DNA of 31,282 bases from Megamonas sp. UBA1796. GTDB taxonomy: Bacteria; Bacillota; Negativicutes; Selenomonadales; Selenomonadaceae. The DNA lies in the NCBI GenBank assembly GCA_002319795.1, contig DCFU01000045.1, forward strand, positions 1 to 31,282. The letters run 5' to 3'. How positions within the stretch are numbered: position 1 is the stretch's first letter; every line of letters starts with the position of its first letter. A model generated the notes under the pieces. The model saw only the letters and a list, made by a program, of their open reading frames with translations. It was not told the DNA's origin and searched no databases. Shown here piece after piece: positions 22,709 to 30,966 of the stretch. The position numbers and the translations under genes are program-made.

Positions 22709-24553
22709 ATGAATGGTGTATATCTGGTTATTATTTCCGCGTGTGTTCTTATTCTGGCCTACCGTTTCTACGGTGCATTCATCGCGGCTAAGGTACTGAC
22801 CCTCAATGAGTTCAGAACCGTGCCGTCCATCCGTTTGAATGATGGACATGACTATGTGCCGACAAACAAATGGGTGGTATTTGGCCATCATTTTGCGGCA
22901 ATCGCAGGAGCCGGGCCGTTGGTAGGGCCGGTTATTGCTGCACAGTTCGGCTATTTGCCGGGTACGCTGTGGATTTTGTTCGGGTCCGTGCTGGCTGGTG
23001 CAGTGCATGATATGGTCATCCTGCTGGCATCCGTGCGGCACAATGGTAAATCCATTGCAGAGATTGCCAAGGATGAGATAAGCAAGCTGGCTGGTACGAG
23101 TGCGCTCTGGGCTACGTTGTTTCTGCTCATTATCACAGAAGCCGGCATGGCCGTGGTTGTAGCCAACTCGCTTTCCAACAGCCCCTGGGGTACTTTTACA
23201 GTAGGGATGACAATCCCAATTGCTATTTTTATTGGTTTATATTTAAGATACCTGCGCCCGGGTAAAATCCGCGAGGGTACGATTATTGGTGTCACGCTTA
23301 TTCTGCTTGCGGTCGGATTTGGGCCGTGGGTTCGCGATTCAGCGACGTTGGCGCCGTTCTTTACTTTTAATATTACGCAGATTGAAATTGGCATTGCAGT
23401 TTATGGCTTTTTGGCATCTGTACTTCCGGTATGGCTGCTGCTGGCTCCGCGTGATTATCTGAGTACGTATATGAAGATTGGTACGATTGCAGCTTTGGCA
23501 ATTGGCATTATCATTGTTGCTCCGGCTATCAAGATGCCGGCAACCTCTCAGTTCCTGTGGGGCGGGGGTCCGGTCATCAAAGGCTCTGTAATTCCGTTCG
23601 TGTTCATTACGATTGCCTGCGGTGCGCTTTCAGGCTTCCATAGTCTGATTGCCTGTGGCACGACGCCTAAGATGATCATGAATGAGCGTCAGATCCTGCC
23701 AATCGGTTATGGTGCGATGCTCACGGAGTCTTTTATTTCCATGATGGCTCTTATTGCTGCCACAAGCCTGGATCCGGCAGATTATTTCGCTATCAATTCC
23801 ACTCAGCAGGCTTTTGCGTCCTTGGGGATACAGGTACAGGATTTGCCGATGCTGCAGGATATGGTTGGCGAGAATCTTATGCATAGGCCGGGCGGCGCTG
23901 TTTCACTGGCTGTCGGGATGGCAGATGTATTTTCCCAGATTCCATATATGGATCAGTTTATGGGATTCTGGTATCATTTCTGTATCATGTTTGAAGCCCT
24001 GTTTATTCTTACACTTATCGATGCAGGCTCTCGTGTTGGTCGTTATCTGTTACAGGAGCTTCTGGGCAAGGTATATAAACCGTTCAGCGATACGGAGTGG
24101 TGGCCGGGAATTATTTCCTGCAGTGCGCTCATAAGCATTTGCTGGGGTTATCTTGTACTGCAGGGTAATATCAGTGAGATTTGGCCGTTATTTGGTGTAT
24201 CGAATCAGTTGCTTGGTACAACGGTTCTGGCGATTGGCACTTCCTATATCTATCGTACAGGGCGCGGGCGTTATGCCTGGGTTACGATGCTGCCATGCAT
24301 TTTTATGGCGTTCATTACCTGCTATGCAGATTACCTGAATATTTTTGACAGCTATATTCCGGCAGGCCAATGGCTTCTCGTAGCCATCAGTGCGATTATG
24401 TTTGTACTGATTGCTATCGTCATGGTAGAGGCGGTTCGCAGCTGGGTACGTTATTCGGCAACGGTGAAGCAGGATTACCGTACGCGTGAAGACATTGAAG
24501 AGGAATCGAAGAAAGAACTTGAAAAGAATGGTGAACCTATGCCTACGGAATAA
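22709..24553 (+). CDS. cstA: CstA-family carrier, probable pyruvate transporter
   Basis: The 614-residue membrane protein of the carbon-starvation CstA/BtsT family has about 15 hydrophobic segments, the N-terminal YRFYGAFIAAKVL and DGHDYVPTNKWVVFGHHFAAIAGAGPLVGP-type region in two blocks, GSVLAGAVHDM and ALSGFHSLIACGTTPKM. Family members take up pyruvate with protons (BtsT, CstA) or peptides. The LytS/LytR pair directly upstream, and the repeats before its promoter, favour pyruvate. The C-terminus ends in a charged cytoplasmic tail (EDIEEESKKELEKNGE). AGGAGGG precedes ATG 22709, and a terminator follows. Confidence 0.88.
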   Translation: MNGVYLVIISACVLILAYRFYGAFIAAKVLTLNEFRTVPSIRLNDGHDYVPTNKWVVFGHHFAAIAGAGPLVGPVIAAQFGYLPGTLWILFGSVLAGAVHDMVILLASVRHNGKSIAEIAKDEISKLAGTSALWATLFLLIITEAGMAVVVANSLSNSPWGTFTVGMTIPIAIFIGLYLRYLRPGKIREGTIIGVTLILLAVGFGPWVRDSATLAPFFTFNITQIEIGIAVYGFLASVLPVWLLLAPRDYLSTYMKIGTIAALAIGIIIVAPAIKMPATSQFLWGGGPVIKGSVIPFVFITIACGALSGFHSLIACGTTPKMIMNERQILPIGYGAMLTESFISMMALIAATSLDPADYFAINSTQQAFASLGIQVQDLPMLQDMVGENLMHRPGGAVSLAVGMADVFSQIPYMDQFMGFWYHFCIMFEALFILTLIDAGSRVGRYLLQELLGKVYKPFSDTEWWPGIISCSALISICWGYLVLQGNISEIWPLFGVSNQLLGTTVLAIGTSYIYRTGRGRYAWVTMLPCIFMAFITCYADYLNIFDSYIPAGQWLLVAISAIMFVLIAIVMVEAVRSWVRYSATVKQDYRTREDIEEESKKELEKNGEPMPTE

Positions 24554-24598
24554 GTTCTTCACCTGGTTTTCTGACGCTATATGTTGAGTATTACATGA

Positions 24599-24636
24599 GG
24601 GCTATCGCTTTTTGAGTGATAGTCCTTTCTTTTTTC
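24599..24636 (+). terminator. Terminator after cstA
   Basis: GGGCTATC (24599-24606) pairs with GATAGTCC (24618-24625), one G-T pair, followed by a T-rich tract. Confidence 0.78.
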
Positions 24637-24708
24637 GGCAAAAAGGAAAAGGACCTCCACTGGCAGATATGCCGTGAAAGCCCTTTAAGGGGGTCGAAAA
24701 TGGGACAA

Positions 24709-25719
24709 TTATTTATCCACTGTGTTTTTCACGGTAAAGCTGTCGCGAAAAACAAGAAGCGGCGGAAAAATCGTTTGAGACGGTGCAGATTCTTTTTCAC
24801 CATTCAGAATTTTGGTAAGCAGTTTGACTGCAGTTGGACAAAGTATATCCAACCGGTTATCTATGCTCGTGAGCGAAGGTGTGGAACATTCTGCCAGGAT
24901 AGAGTTATTGCAGCCAATGACGGGCATGCGTATGCCTCTGGCCACCAAAGCCTTTTGTGCGCCAATAGCTATGAGGTCCTCTGAAGTGACAATGGCTGAA
25001 AAAGGAACCTTGTCATCCAGCAGTTTTTCGACAAGTCCTTGCGGCTCGCCCAAAGTGCGTTCCACACGGCGGATAAGCTCTGGCTGTTCCGGCAGTCCAC
25101 ATTCTGCTAAACCTTCCCGATGCCCTTGGAGCTTCTGCTGCCCACTGTAGGTCAATTGATCATACAGGTATAAAATCGAAGTATACCCATCGGCAGCTAA
25201 AAGCTCAACCACCTGTTTCATGCCGGAGCTTACGTCACAATCGACAGAGTATACATTTGGCAAATCTATGAGGCTGTTGATGGTAACAATCGGCACTTGC
25301 CTGGCAGCAGCTTCCAGATGTGAGTTGTCATTGGTTTCACGAAATGGCGATCCGATGAGAATGATGGCATCCACATGCTTATTTAAGAGAAGTTGTAAAT
25401 ATTTTTTTTTCTCGGATAATTCTGTACCAGAACAACCCAAAATTACGTCAAGTCCGCGTTTGCGCAAGCCATGTTCAACCAAAGAGACTGCTTTGGCAAA
25501 GAATGCATCTGATACGTCTGTACAAAGAATGCCAATCATTTTCATGGAATCCAGCCCCAGCCCTCTGGCAAACGGGTTAGGCGAGTAGTTCTGCTCCCGC
25601 ATGGCGGCTAATACCTTTTCACGCGTTTTCGGACTAACTTTGCTGCTGCCATTCAATACGCGCGAAACTGTTGCAATGGATACGCCGCAGGCGTTAGCAA
25701 TATCATAAATGGTTGACAT
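24709..25719 (-). CDS. LacI-family regulator, probable hexuronate repressor
   Basis: The 336-residue protein has the LacI layout: helix-turn-helix (TIYDIANACGVSIATVSRVL), hinge (NPFARGLGLDSMK) and a sugar-binding domain through GCNNSILAE and STPSLTSIDN. I start it at ATG 25719, with GAGGTG just upstream; an in-frame GTG at 25731 lies in that site. It is divergent from the TRAP transporter and upstream of uxaC, so hexuronate or an intermediate is the likely effector, as with ExuR of Bacillus. A half-matching site lies just after its own predicted RNA start. Whether it also binds the TGTAA-N4-TTACA sites is open, because those lack the central CG usual for LacI proteins. Confidence 0.85.
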   Translation of the reverse strand: MSTIYDIANACGVSIATVSRVLNGSSKVSPKTREKVLAAMREQNYSPNPFARGLGLDSMKMIGILCTDVSDAFFAKAVSLVEHGLRKRGLDVILGCSGTELSEKKKYLQLLLNKHVDAIILIGSPFRETNDNSHLEAAARQVPIVTINSLIDLPNVYSVDCDVSSGMKQVVELLAADGYTSILYLYDQLTYSGQQKLQGHREGLAECGLPEQPELIRRVERTLGEPQGLVEKLLDDKVPFSAIVTSEDLIAIGAQKALVARGIRMPVIGCNNSILAECSTPSLTSIDNRLDILCPTAVKLLTKILNGEKESAPSQTIFPPLLVFRDSFTVKNTVDK

Positions 25720-25739
25720 AATACACCTCACTCAGCGCA

Positions 25740-25753
25740 TGTAAACGCTTTGA
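25740..25753. promoter_or_regulatory. LacI/CRE-like operator in the regulator's own promoter
   Basis: TGTAAACGCTTTGA fits the catabolite-responsive/LacI pattern TGNAANCGNWWNCA with one mismatch, and shares 11 of 14 positions with the TRAP site TGTAAAAGCTTACA. It lies about 11-24 bases after the predicted start point. Confidence 0.5.
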
Positions 25754-25770
25754 TAAAATCTCTATTATTA

Positions 25771-25798
25771 AGTATAGCGAATATTTTTAGAAGTGCAA
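25771..25798 (-). promoter_or_regulatory. Promoter of the second LacI-type gene
   Basis: On the minus strand, TTGCAC (25798-25793) and TATACT (25776-25771) with a 16-bp spacer. Confidence 0.55.
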
Positions 25799-25815
25799 GA
25801 GAGGAATTTAAAAAA

Positions 25816-25829
25816 TGTTAACGGTTACA
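25816..25829. promoter_or_regulatory. CRE-like site
   Basis: TGTTAACGGTTACA matches TGNAANCGNWWNCA at all but one position. It lies upstream of the regulator's -35 box and may bring CcpA-type carbon control; the protein is not in the window. Confidence 0.4.
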
Positions 25830-26004
25830 AAAAAATAAAATAGGAAAATTCATATTCTTGTAAAAAATAATTTATCAAGACAAACAATAGATAAATTCAT
25901 TTATTATTATGGTAATGTATGATAAATAATACGTAACAATAAGAATATGCTTAGAAATTTTGTGCAACCTATATGAATTTTTTGAAAAAAAACAAATTTT
26001 CATA

Positions 26005-26033
26005 TTGACACACAGGATATGAGTGATTAAAAT
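26005..26033 (+). promoter_or_regulatory. Promoter of the TRAP transporter operon
   Basis: A perfect -35 TTGACA (26005-26010), a 17-bp spacer and TAAAAT (26028-26033). The start point would be near 26040, at the first base of the first operator. Confidence 0.75.
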
Positions 26034-26039
26034 TAAAAC

Positions 26040-26075
26040 TGTAAGGGATTACAAAATGATTTGTAAAAGCTTACA
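26040..26075. promoter_or_regulatory. Double operator TGTAA-N4-TTACA at the TRAP start point
   Basis: TGTAAGGGATTACA (26040-26053) and TGTAAAAGCTTACA (26062-26075) are palindromic and 22 bp apart, on the same face of the helix. The same form recurs at the uxaC promoter (29431-29444) with the same offset from the -10 box. A CG-centred sequence, GAAACCGTTTTAC (26080-26092), follows directly. Confidence 0.7.
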
Positions 26076-26257
26076 GTACGAAACCGTTTTACAAAATAGG
26101 TTATTTGTTGCAAAGGTAATAGAAGGTAATAATAGTCCAAAAATTTCAAATTCATCAGCAAGATAACCTATAGTGATAATTCTGAGAGGTGGTAGGGGAA
26201 TTAAATCTTGGGAAAAGTAAAAGGGAAATACAATGTGGGAAAAAGGAGAAGAGTATT

Positions 26258-26833
26258 TTGAAAATCTTGCGTACAGTTGCATTGGCAGTTGATTCCTGGC
26301 TGGAGAGATTTGCACTTACGGCATTGCTGACGATGATCCTCATCATGGTAATGCAGGTATTTACTCGGAAGCTGTTCAGCTTTGTGTTCTTTTGGTCAGA
26401 AGAGACCATACTGCTCTTATTGGTCTGGTTCTCCTTCATTGGCATGGCCATCGGTTTTCGTGAATACATCCATTTGGGAATCGATTCTTTCACAAATCTT
26501 TTGCCGGATAAGGTCAATAAGGTTTTAGACAAGATCATTGATTTGGTGAATTTTGGTTGTGGACTTTATTTTGTTGTTTATGGTTGGCAGTTTACTGTAC
26601 TTATGTCCGGTTCCACGCTGGCTGCTACGAAGTGGCCGAACAGCCTGCTCTACGCGGTTATGCCGGTTTGTGGTCTCATGATATGTGTTTATACAGGACT
26701 TCATTTCGTTGGTATCAATACCAAGCGGCATCACGGTACAGAGGTTGAAGTCGATATGGGACTTGATATGAGCATTGGTGAAAAGCTGGAAGAAGCAGAG
26801 AAGGCGGAGGAGGAAAAGCCGGATGGAAGATGA
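26258..26833 (+). CDS. dctQ: TRAP transporter small membrane subunit (DctQ)
   Basis: The 191-residue protein has four hydrophobic segments and the DctQ hallmarks FFWSEETILLLLVWFSFIG and GIDSFTNLLP. It joins the binding protein to the large permease subunit. I place the start at TTG 26258, nine bases after AGGAG (26244-26248), because the upstream in-frame sequence is polar and has no ribosome site. Its acidic tail (EEAEKAEEEKP) is encoded by the GGAGGAGG that serves as the ribosome site of dctM, and the two genes overlap by 11 bases. Confidence 0.88.
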   Translation: MKILRTVALAVDSWLERFALTALLTMILIMVMQVFTRKLFSFVFFWSEETILLLLVWFSFIGMAIGFREYIHLGIDSFTNLLPDKVNKVLDKIIDLVNFGCGLYFVVYGWQFTVLMSGSTLAATKWPNSLLYAVMPVCGLMICVYTGLHFVGINTKRHHGTEVEVDMGLDMSIGEKLEEAEKAEEEKPDGR

Positions 26834-28109
26834 AGCTATAATTGTTCTTGCGGTCAGTTTTTTTGGATTAGTTATTTTTAGGTTTCCGGTTGCTGTCTCT
26901 CTGATGGTATCCTCTATTCTGACCTTCATGTATATGGAAGCTCCTTTGGCTGTTATCGGACAGCAGATGATTCAGGGCATCAGCTCATTTTCCCTGCTTG
27001 CGATTCCGTTCTTCATCCTGACAGGACAGATTATGGGCGAGGGCGGACTGGCCCTCAGACTCGTAAATCTGGCCACGCTGCTGGTTGGACGTATCCGCGG
27101 CGGGCTTGCCCTGGTCAATTGTGTTGCCTGTATGTTTTTCGGCAATATTTCCGGTTCGGCAGCGGCGGATGCTTCTTCGGTTGGTTCCATCATGATACCA
27201 ATGATGAAGCAGAAGGGCTATGACACGGACTACGCCGTAGGTTTGACAATCTCGTCCGCTATTCAGGGCGTTATCGTACCGCCAAGCTTTAATCTGGTGC
27301 TTTACTCGGTAGTTGCGGGTGGCGTATCAATCAAAAGCCTGTTTTTGGGCGGCATTGTGCCAGGCTTTTTATTGCTCATTACCTTGATGTCACTGGCGTA
27401 TTATTACGCCTGTAAAAGAGGCTATGGCAAGGCAGACCCGATTCCACGTGAAAAATGGGCAAGTACTATTTTCAATGGTTTGCTGTCCTTTTCACCAGCA
27501 TTGGTTATTTTAGGCGGTATCGTCAGCGGTCTCTTTACAGCTGGTGAAGCCGGCGCTATGGCAGCGTTTTATTCCTTCATCCTGGCCTTTGGTGTTTACC
27601 GTGAGGTTCCTTTGAAGAATATGGTACCGGTATTAAAAAGAACTTTCCGTACCGTGCTCATGGTGTACTTCCTGATTTCCACATCAGCAGCTTTTGGCTA
27701 TGTCATGGCTTATCTGGATATCCCGACGATGATCACCGAATGGTTTATGAACATTTCGGATAATCCATATGTCATTCTGTTTCTTATCAATATCCTGTTG
27801 ATTGTTCTTGGCGGTCCGATGGATATGGCACCAATGATTCTGATCCTGACTCCGGTATTGCTGCCGGTTGCGAAATCGATTGGTATGGATCCGGTACATT
27901 TTGGTCTCGTACTCATCTTTAACGCTGGTATCGGGTTATTGACACCGCCAGTCGGGACAGTCCTATTTATAGGATGCGCCATAGGAGGTATAAGTATATC
28001 GCAAGGGACCAAAGCAATGCTGCCGTTTTTCTATGCAGAGCTTGTAGCATTGATGGTCATTACGTACATTCCTCAAACGGTCATGTTCCTGCCGAATCTG
28101 TTCAAGTAG
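26823..28109 (+). CDS. dctM: TRAP transporter large permease subunit (DctM)
   Basis: The 428-residue protein has about twelve hydrophobic segments with the family blocks GISSFSLLAIPFFILTGQIM (52-72 region), MFFGNISGSAAADASSVGSI, GYDTDYAVGLTISSA, IVPPSFNLVLYS and GPMDMAPMILILTPVLLPV. It forms the substrate path and uses the sodium gradient. The start is ATG 26823, after GGAGGAGG within dctQ. With the neighbouring uronate genes, uptake of glucuronate or galacturonate is likely; DctPQM systems also carry C4-dicarboxylates and sialic acid. Confidence 0.92.
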   Translation: MEDEAIIVLAVSFFGLVIFRFPVAVSLMVSSILTFMYMEAPLAVIGQQMIQGISSFSLLAIPFFILTGQIMGEGGLALRLVNLATLLVGRIRGGLALVNCVACMFFGNISGSAAADASSVGSIMIPMMKQKGYDTDYAVGLTISSAIQGVIVPPSFNLVLYSVVAGGVSIKSLFLGGIVPGFLLLITLMSLAYYYACKRGYGKADPIPREKWASTIFNGLLSFSPALVILGGIVSGLFTAGEAGAMAAFYSFILAFGVYREVPLKNMVPVLKRTFRTVLMVYFLISTSAAFGYVMAYLDIPTMITEWFMNISDNPYVILFLINILLIVLGGPMDMAPMILILTPVLLPVAKSIGMDPVHFGLVLIFNAGIGLLTPPVGTVLFIGCAIGGISISQGTKAMLPFFYAELVALMVITYIPQTVMFLPNLFK

Positions 28110-28187
28110 CTGCATAGTAAGCAGAACATTCGGCATGCGGAATATAAAATAGGGGCAGGACCCCTAAAAAAACAGGAGGGTAAAAAT

Positions 28188-29210
28188 ATGGTAGGTAAGA
28201 AAGTATTAACATTGGGTCTGTGTCTGGCAATGGCAGCCAGCATACTTGGAGGCTGTGGCAGCAGTAGCAGCAGTAATTCAGGCAGTGCGGCTGCAGAGAA
28301 TTCAGGCAAAAAAATCAATCTCCGTTTAGCAGAATCTCAGCCGAGTGACTATCCTACGACACTTGGGGATAAGAAATTCGCGGAATTAGTCAAACAAAAG
28401 AGTAATGGCAGGATTAATATCAAGGTCTATGATTCCTCACAGCTCGGCGAGGAAAAAGCTGTTATCGAACAGGTTCAGCTGGGATCTATCGATTTTTGCC
28501 GTGTGAGTTCTTCGCCGTTGGCGGAGTTCAATAAGGCGTTTGGCGTGTTCTCGTTGCCGTATATCTTTGACAGCAATGAGCATATGTGGAAATTCCTCAA
28601 AGGGGATGCAGCGAAAAAGATGCTGACGGATCTCCAGAGCTCCAAGCTTATGGGACTTTGCTATTATGATTCAGGTGCACGCAGCTTCTATACGAAGAAT
28701 CCGGTCAAGGTCCCGGCCGATCTCCAGGGAATGAAAATCCGCGTACAGGAAAATAAAATTAACATGGATTTGATTGCAGCTCTTGGAGCTAGTGCTACAC
28801 CAATGCCGTATGGCGAGGTATTCAGTTCCTTGCAGACAGGCGTTATTGATGGTGCAGAAAACAATGCGCCAAGCTATTTGACGGCAAATCACTATCAGGC
28901 TGTAAAGAACTATATCCTTGATGCACATCAGAGAGTACCAGAGGTTGTTATGGCCAGCAAGGCCAGCTGGGATAAGCTTTCGCCTGAGGATCAGAAACTT
29001 CTGCAGGAATGTGCGCAGGAATCCGTCCAGTATCAGGTTGACCAGTGGGCTGCTTATGATAAGCAGGCTATGGATAAGCTCAAGGAGAGCGGTGTCAGCA
29101 TTACCGAGGTATCTGATGTAAAGGCTTGGCAGGAAGCTGTAAAGCCGGTAATTGAAAAGTATCGTGCAGATTATCAGGAAGTACTTGATGCCATTGCCGC
29201 GGCGCGGTGA
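28188..29210 (+). CDS. dctP: TRAP transporter substrate-binding lipoprotein (DctP)
   Basis: The 340-residue protein has a lipoprotein signal with lipobox Leu20-Gly-Gly-Cys23, then a Ser/Asn-rich linker and a DctP-type binding domain. Arg185 in GMKIRVQEN is at the position that binds the substrate carboxylate, and TPMPYGEVFSSLQTGVIDG is the family block that follows. It captures the acid sugar outside the membrane and hands it to DctQM. AGGAGGG precedes ATG 28188. It follows dctM by 78 bp that include a short GGGG/CCCC hairpin, which may set its expression above that of the membrane subunits. Confidence 0.92.
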   Translation: MVGKKVLTLGLCLAMAASILGGCGSSSSSNSGSAAAENSGKKINLRLAESQPSDYPTTLGDKKFAELVKQKSNGRINIKVYDSSQLGEEKAVIEQVQLGSIDFCRVSSSPLAEFNKAFGVFSLPYIFDSNEHMWKFLKGDAAKKMLTDLQSSKLMGLCYYDSGARSFYTKNPVKVPADLQGMKIRVQENKINMDLIAALGASATPMPYGEVFSSLQTGVIDGAENNAPSYLTANHYQAVKNYILDAHQRVPEVVMASKASWDKLSPEDQKLLQECAQESVQYQVDQWAAYDKQAMDKLKESGVSITEVSDVKAWQEAVKPVIEKYRADYQEVLDAIAAAR

Positions 29211-29217
29211 TTTGGTT

Positions 29218-29263
29218 TGGCATAGGTTTATGACGGCTGCTCTTTCGTCTTGAGCCGATGCCA
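29218..29263 (+). other. Two-stem hairpin in the 3' end of the TRAP transcript
   Basis: TGGCAT (29218-29223) pairs with ATGCCA (29258-29263) and CGGCT (29234-29238) with AGCCG (29253-29257), leaving a 10-base bulge and 14-base loop. It lies between the dctP stop and the terminator. Confidence 0.35.
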
Positions 29264-29278
29264 TGAAAACAGATATGG

Positions 29279-29308
29279 AAGGGTGTTGCGCGCGCGCGTA
29301 GCGCCCTT
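29279..29308 (+). terminator. Terminator after dctP
   Basis: A 13-bp stem with three G-T pairs (29279-29291 with 29296-29308) and a 4-base loop, with a short T run. The stem top is an alternating GC run of 11 bases. Confidence 0.75.
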
Positions 29309-29395
29309 TTATATCGTTTTCTGGTTATATACCTGGTGCCTTATTTGTAATAGGTTTATTTTTTAGAATATTATTTTTAGAATGGAATATTTTGA

Positions 29396-29424
29396 TTGAC
29401 ATGAGAAAATAGTTGGATTACAAT
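29396..29424 (+). promoter_or_regulatory. Promoter of uxaC
   Basis: TTGACA (29396-29401), a 17-bp spacer and TACAAT (29419-29424). It makes uxaC a transcription unit separate from the TRAP operon. The rest of the 302-bp gap holds the hairpin, the terminator and the operator. Confidence 0.75.
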
Positions 29425-29430
29425 AATGAA

Positions 29431-29444
29431 TGTAAGGGCTTACA
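29431..29444. promoter_or_regulatory. TGTAA-N4-TTACA operator at the uxaC start point
   Basis: TGTAAGGGCTTACA is a palindrome (TGTAAG-GG-CTTACA) that begins 7 bases after the -10 box, just as in the TRAP promoter, where one site differs by a single base. Confidence 0.7.
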
Positions 29445-29512
29445 AAAAATAAATATGAAGATATTGTCAGCCTTAATATAGCAAAAATTTATGAATGGAA
29501 AGGTGAGAAATA

Positions 29513-30922
29513 ATGAAACAGTTTATGGATGCGGATTTTCTACTGGAAACAGAGACGGCGAAGAGGCTCTATCATGAGCATGCGGCAAAGATGCCCATCA
29601 TTGACTATCATTGCCACATTAATCCGCAGGAGATAGCCGAGAACAGGAAATTCAATAATATAGCAGAGGCATGGCTTGGCGGCGATCATTATAAATGGCG
29701 CCTGATTCGTTCAAACGGAGTTGAGGAAAAATATATTACGGGCAAAGAGTCCGGTGCCCGTGAAAAGTTCCAGAAATTTGCCGAGGCATTACAGAGTTCT
29801 ATAGGAAATCCGCTTTACCATTGGACACATCTTGAATTGCAACGTTACTTTAATTGTAAGACACCGCTCTCTGGTGATACGGCAGAGGAAATCTGGCAGC
29901 TTTGCAACGAAAGGCTCCAGCAGCCGGAAATGTCGGTACAGGGCATTATCAAACAGTCGAATGTTAAGGTGATTTGCACGACGGACGATCCGGCGGACAA
30001 TCTTAAATGGCATAAAAAAATCAAGGAAGACGGGCTTTGTGCGGCAAAGGTACTTCCGGCTATGCGTCCGGATGCGGCTATGCGTATCGAAAAGAGTGAC
30101 TGGCCTGCTTATATGAAACGTCTCGGTGAGACAGCTGGTGTGAAGATTGCCGGAATGCAGGATATTCGTGAGGCACTCACGAAGCGTATGGATTTCTTTG
30201 CTTCCATGGGCTGCAAAGCTTCAGACCATGCGTTGGAATATGTATTTTGCCGTGAAGCTCAGGAGAATGAGATTGAAGCGGTGATTCAAAAGGCTTTTGC
30301 TGGCAAAGCTCTTACCACAGAAGACGTTGAAGTTTATAAAACGGCCTTGCTGCTGTTCCTTGGCGAGCAGTATGCAAAACGCGGCTGGGCTATGCAAATT
30401 CATTATTCGGCGCTGCGCAACAATAATTCGAAGGAATATGCGGCACAGGGAGCGGATACCGGGTTTGACTGCATTGCCTCTTATAACTGCGGTGAGGGAA
30501 TCGTGGCTCTTTTTGATGCACTGAATAAAAAGGGTAACCTGCCGAAAATCATCATGTATTCGCTGAATCCTGTCGATAATGCTATGATAGGTTCCATCAT
30601 AGGTTCTTTCCAGGGACCGGAAATTCCTGGAAAGATACAGCAGGGTGCTGCATGGTGGTTCAATGATACGAAACGCGGTATGCTTGCGCAGCTTTCCAAT
30701 ATCTCGGAACTCTCCGTGTTCGGAAATATTCTGGGCATGCTTACAGATTCACGTTCGTTCCTTTCGTACCCGCGCCATGAATATTATCGTCGTATTCTTT
30801 GCAACTGGATTGGTAATTTGGTAGAAAATGGCGAGTATCCGGCAGATATGGAATATCTTGGCAAGCTTGTAGAGGATATTTCTTATAATAATGCGGCCCG
30901 TTATTTTGGCTTTGATGCATAA
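29513..30922 (+). CDS. uxaC: Glucuronate (uronate) isomerase
   Basis: UxaC converts D-glucuronate to D-fructuronate and D-galacturonate to D-tagaturonate, the first cytoplasmic step after uptake. The 469-residue length equals the family norm. Family blocks: IIDYHCHINPQEIAENR with the metal-binding His pair, NVKVICTTDDPADNL, MQIHYSALRNNN, and FLSYPRHEYYRRILC near the C-terminus. GAAAGGTGAG precedes ATG 29513. It is followed after 44 bp by a tagaturonate reductase gene, so the galacturonate branch is favoured. Confidence 0.95.
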   Translation: MKQFMDADFLLETETAKRLYHEHAAKMPIIDYHCHINPQEIAENRKFNNIAEAWLGGDHYKWRLIRSNGVEEKYITGKESGAREKFQKFAEALQSSIGNPLYHWTHLELQRYFNCKTPLSGDTAEEIWQLCNERLQQPEMSVQGIIKQSNVKVICTTDDPADNLKWHKKIKEDGLCAAKVLPAMRPDAAMRIEKSDWPAYMKRLGETAGVKIAGMQDIREALTKRMDFFASMGCKASDHALEYVFCREAQENEIEAVIQKAFAGKALTTEDVEVYKTALLLFLGEQYAKRGWAMQIHYSALRNNNSKEYAAQGADTGFDCIASYNCGEGIVALFDALNKKGNLPKIIMYSLNPVDNAMIGSIIGSFQGPEIPGKIQQGAAWWFNDTKRGMLAQLSNISELSVFGNILGMLTDSRSFLSYPRHEYYRRILCNWIGNLVENGEYPADMEYLGKLVEDISYNNAARYFGFDA

Positions 30923-30966
30923 ATAATACGAAAACTATTAATTGATGAAAAGGAGTAATCTATCCG

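Larger units (their letters stand above)
25720..26257. other. Divergent regulatory region between the regulator and the TRAP operon
   Basis: About 538 bases without a gene. From left to right it holds the regulator's operator and promoter, a CRE-like site, an AT-rich stretch with ATTTATC/GATAAAT inverted repeats (25870-25876, 25890-25896), the TRAP promoter with two operators, and a leader of about 218 bases. The leader has a tandem 10-bp repeat of AAGGTAATA (26113-26121, 26123-26131). I saw no small gene with a ribosome site. Confidence 0.6.

Noticed and set aside
24640..24708. GCCCTTTAAGGGGG as terminator of the second LacI gene
   Set aside because: Short, imperfect stem without a T tract on the minus strand; not strong enough to list.
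29288..29298. Alternating GC run as a separate Z-DNA element
   Set aside because: It is the top of the dctP terminator stem and is only 11 bases long.
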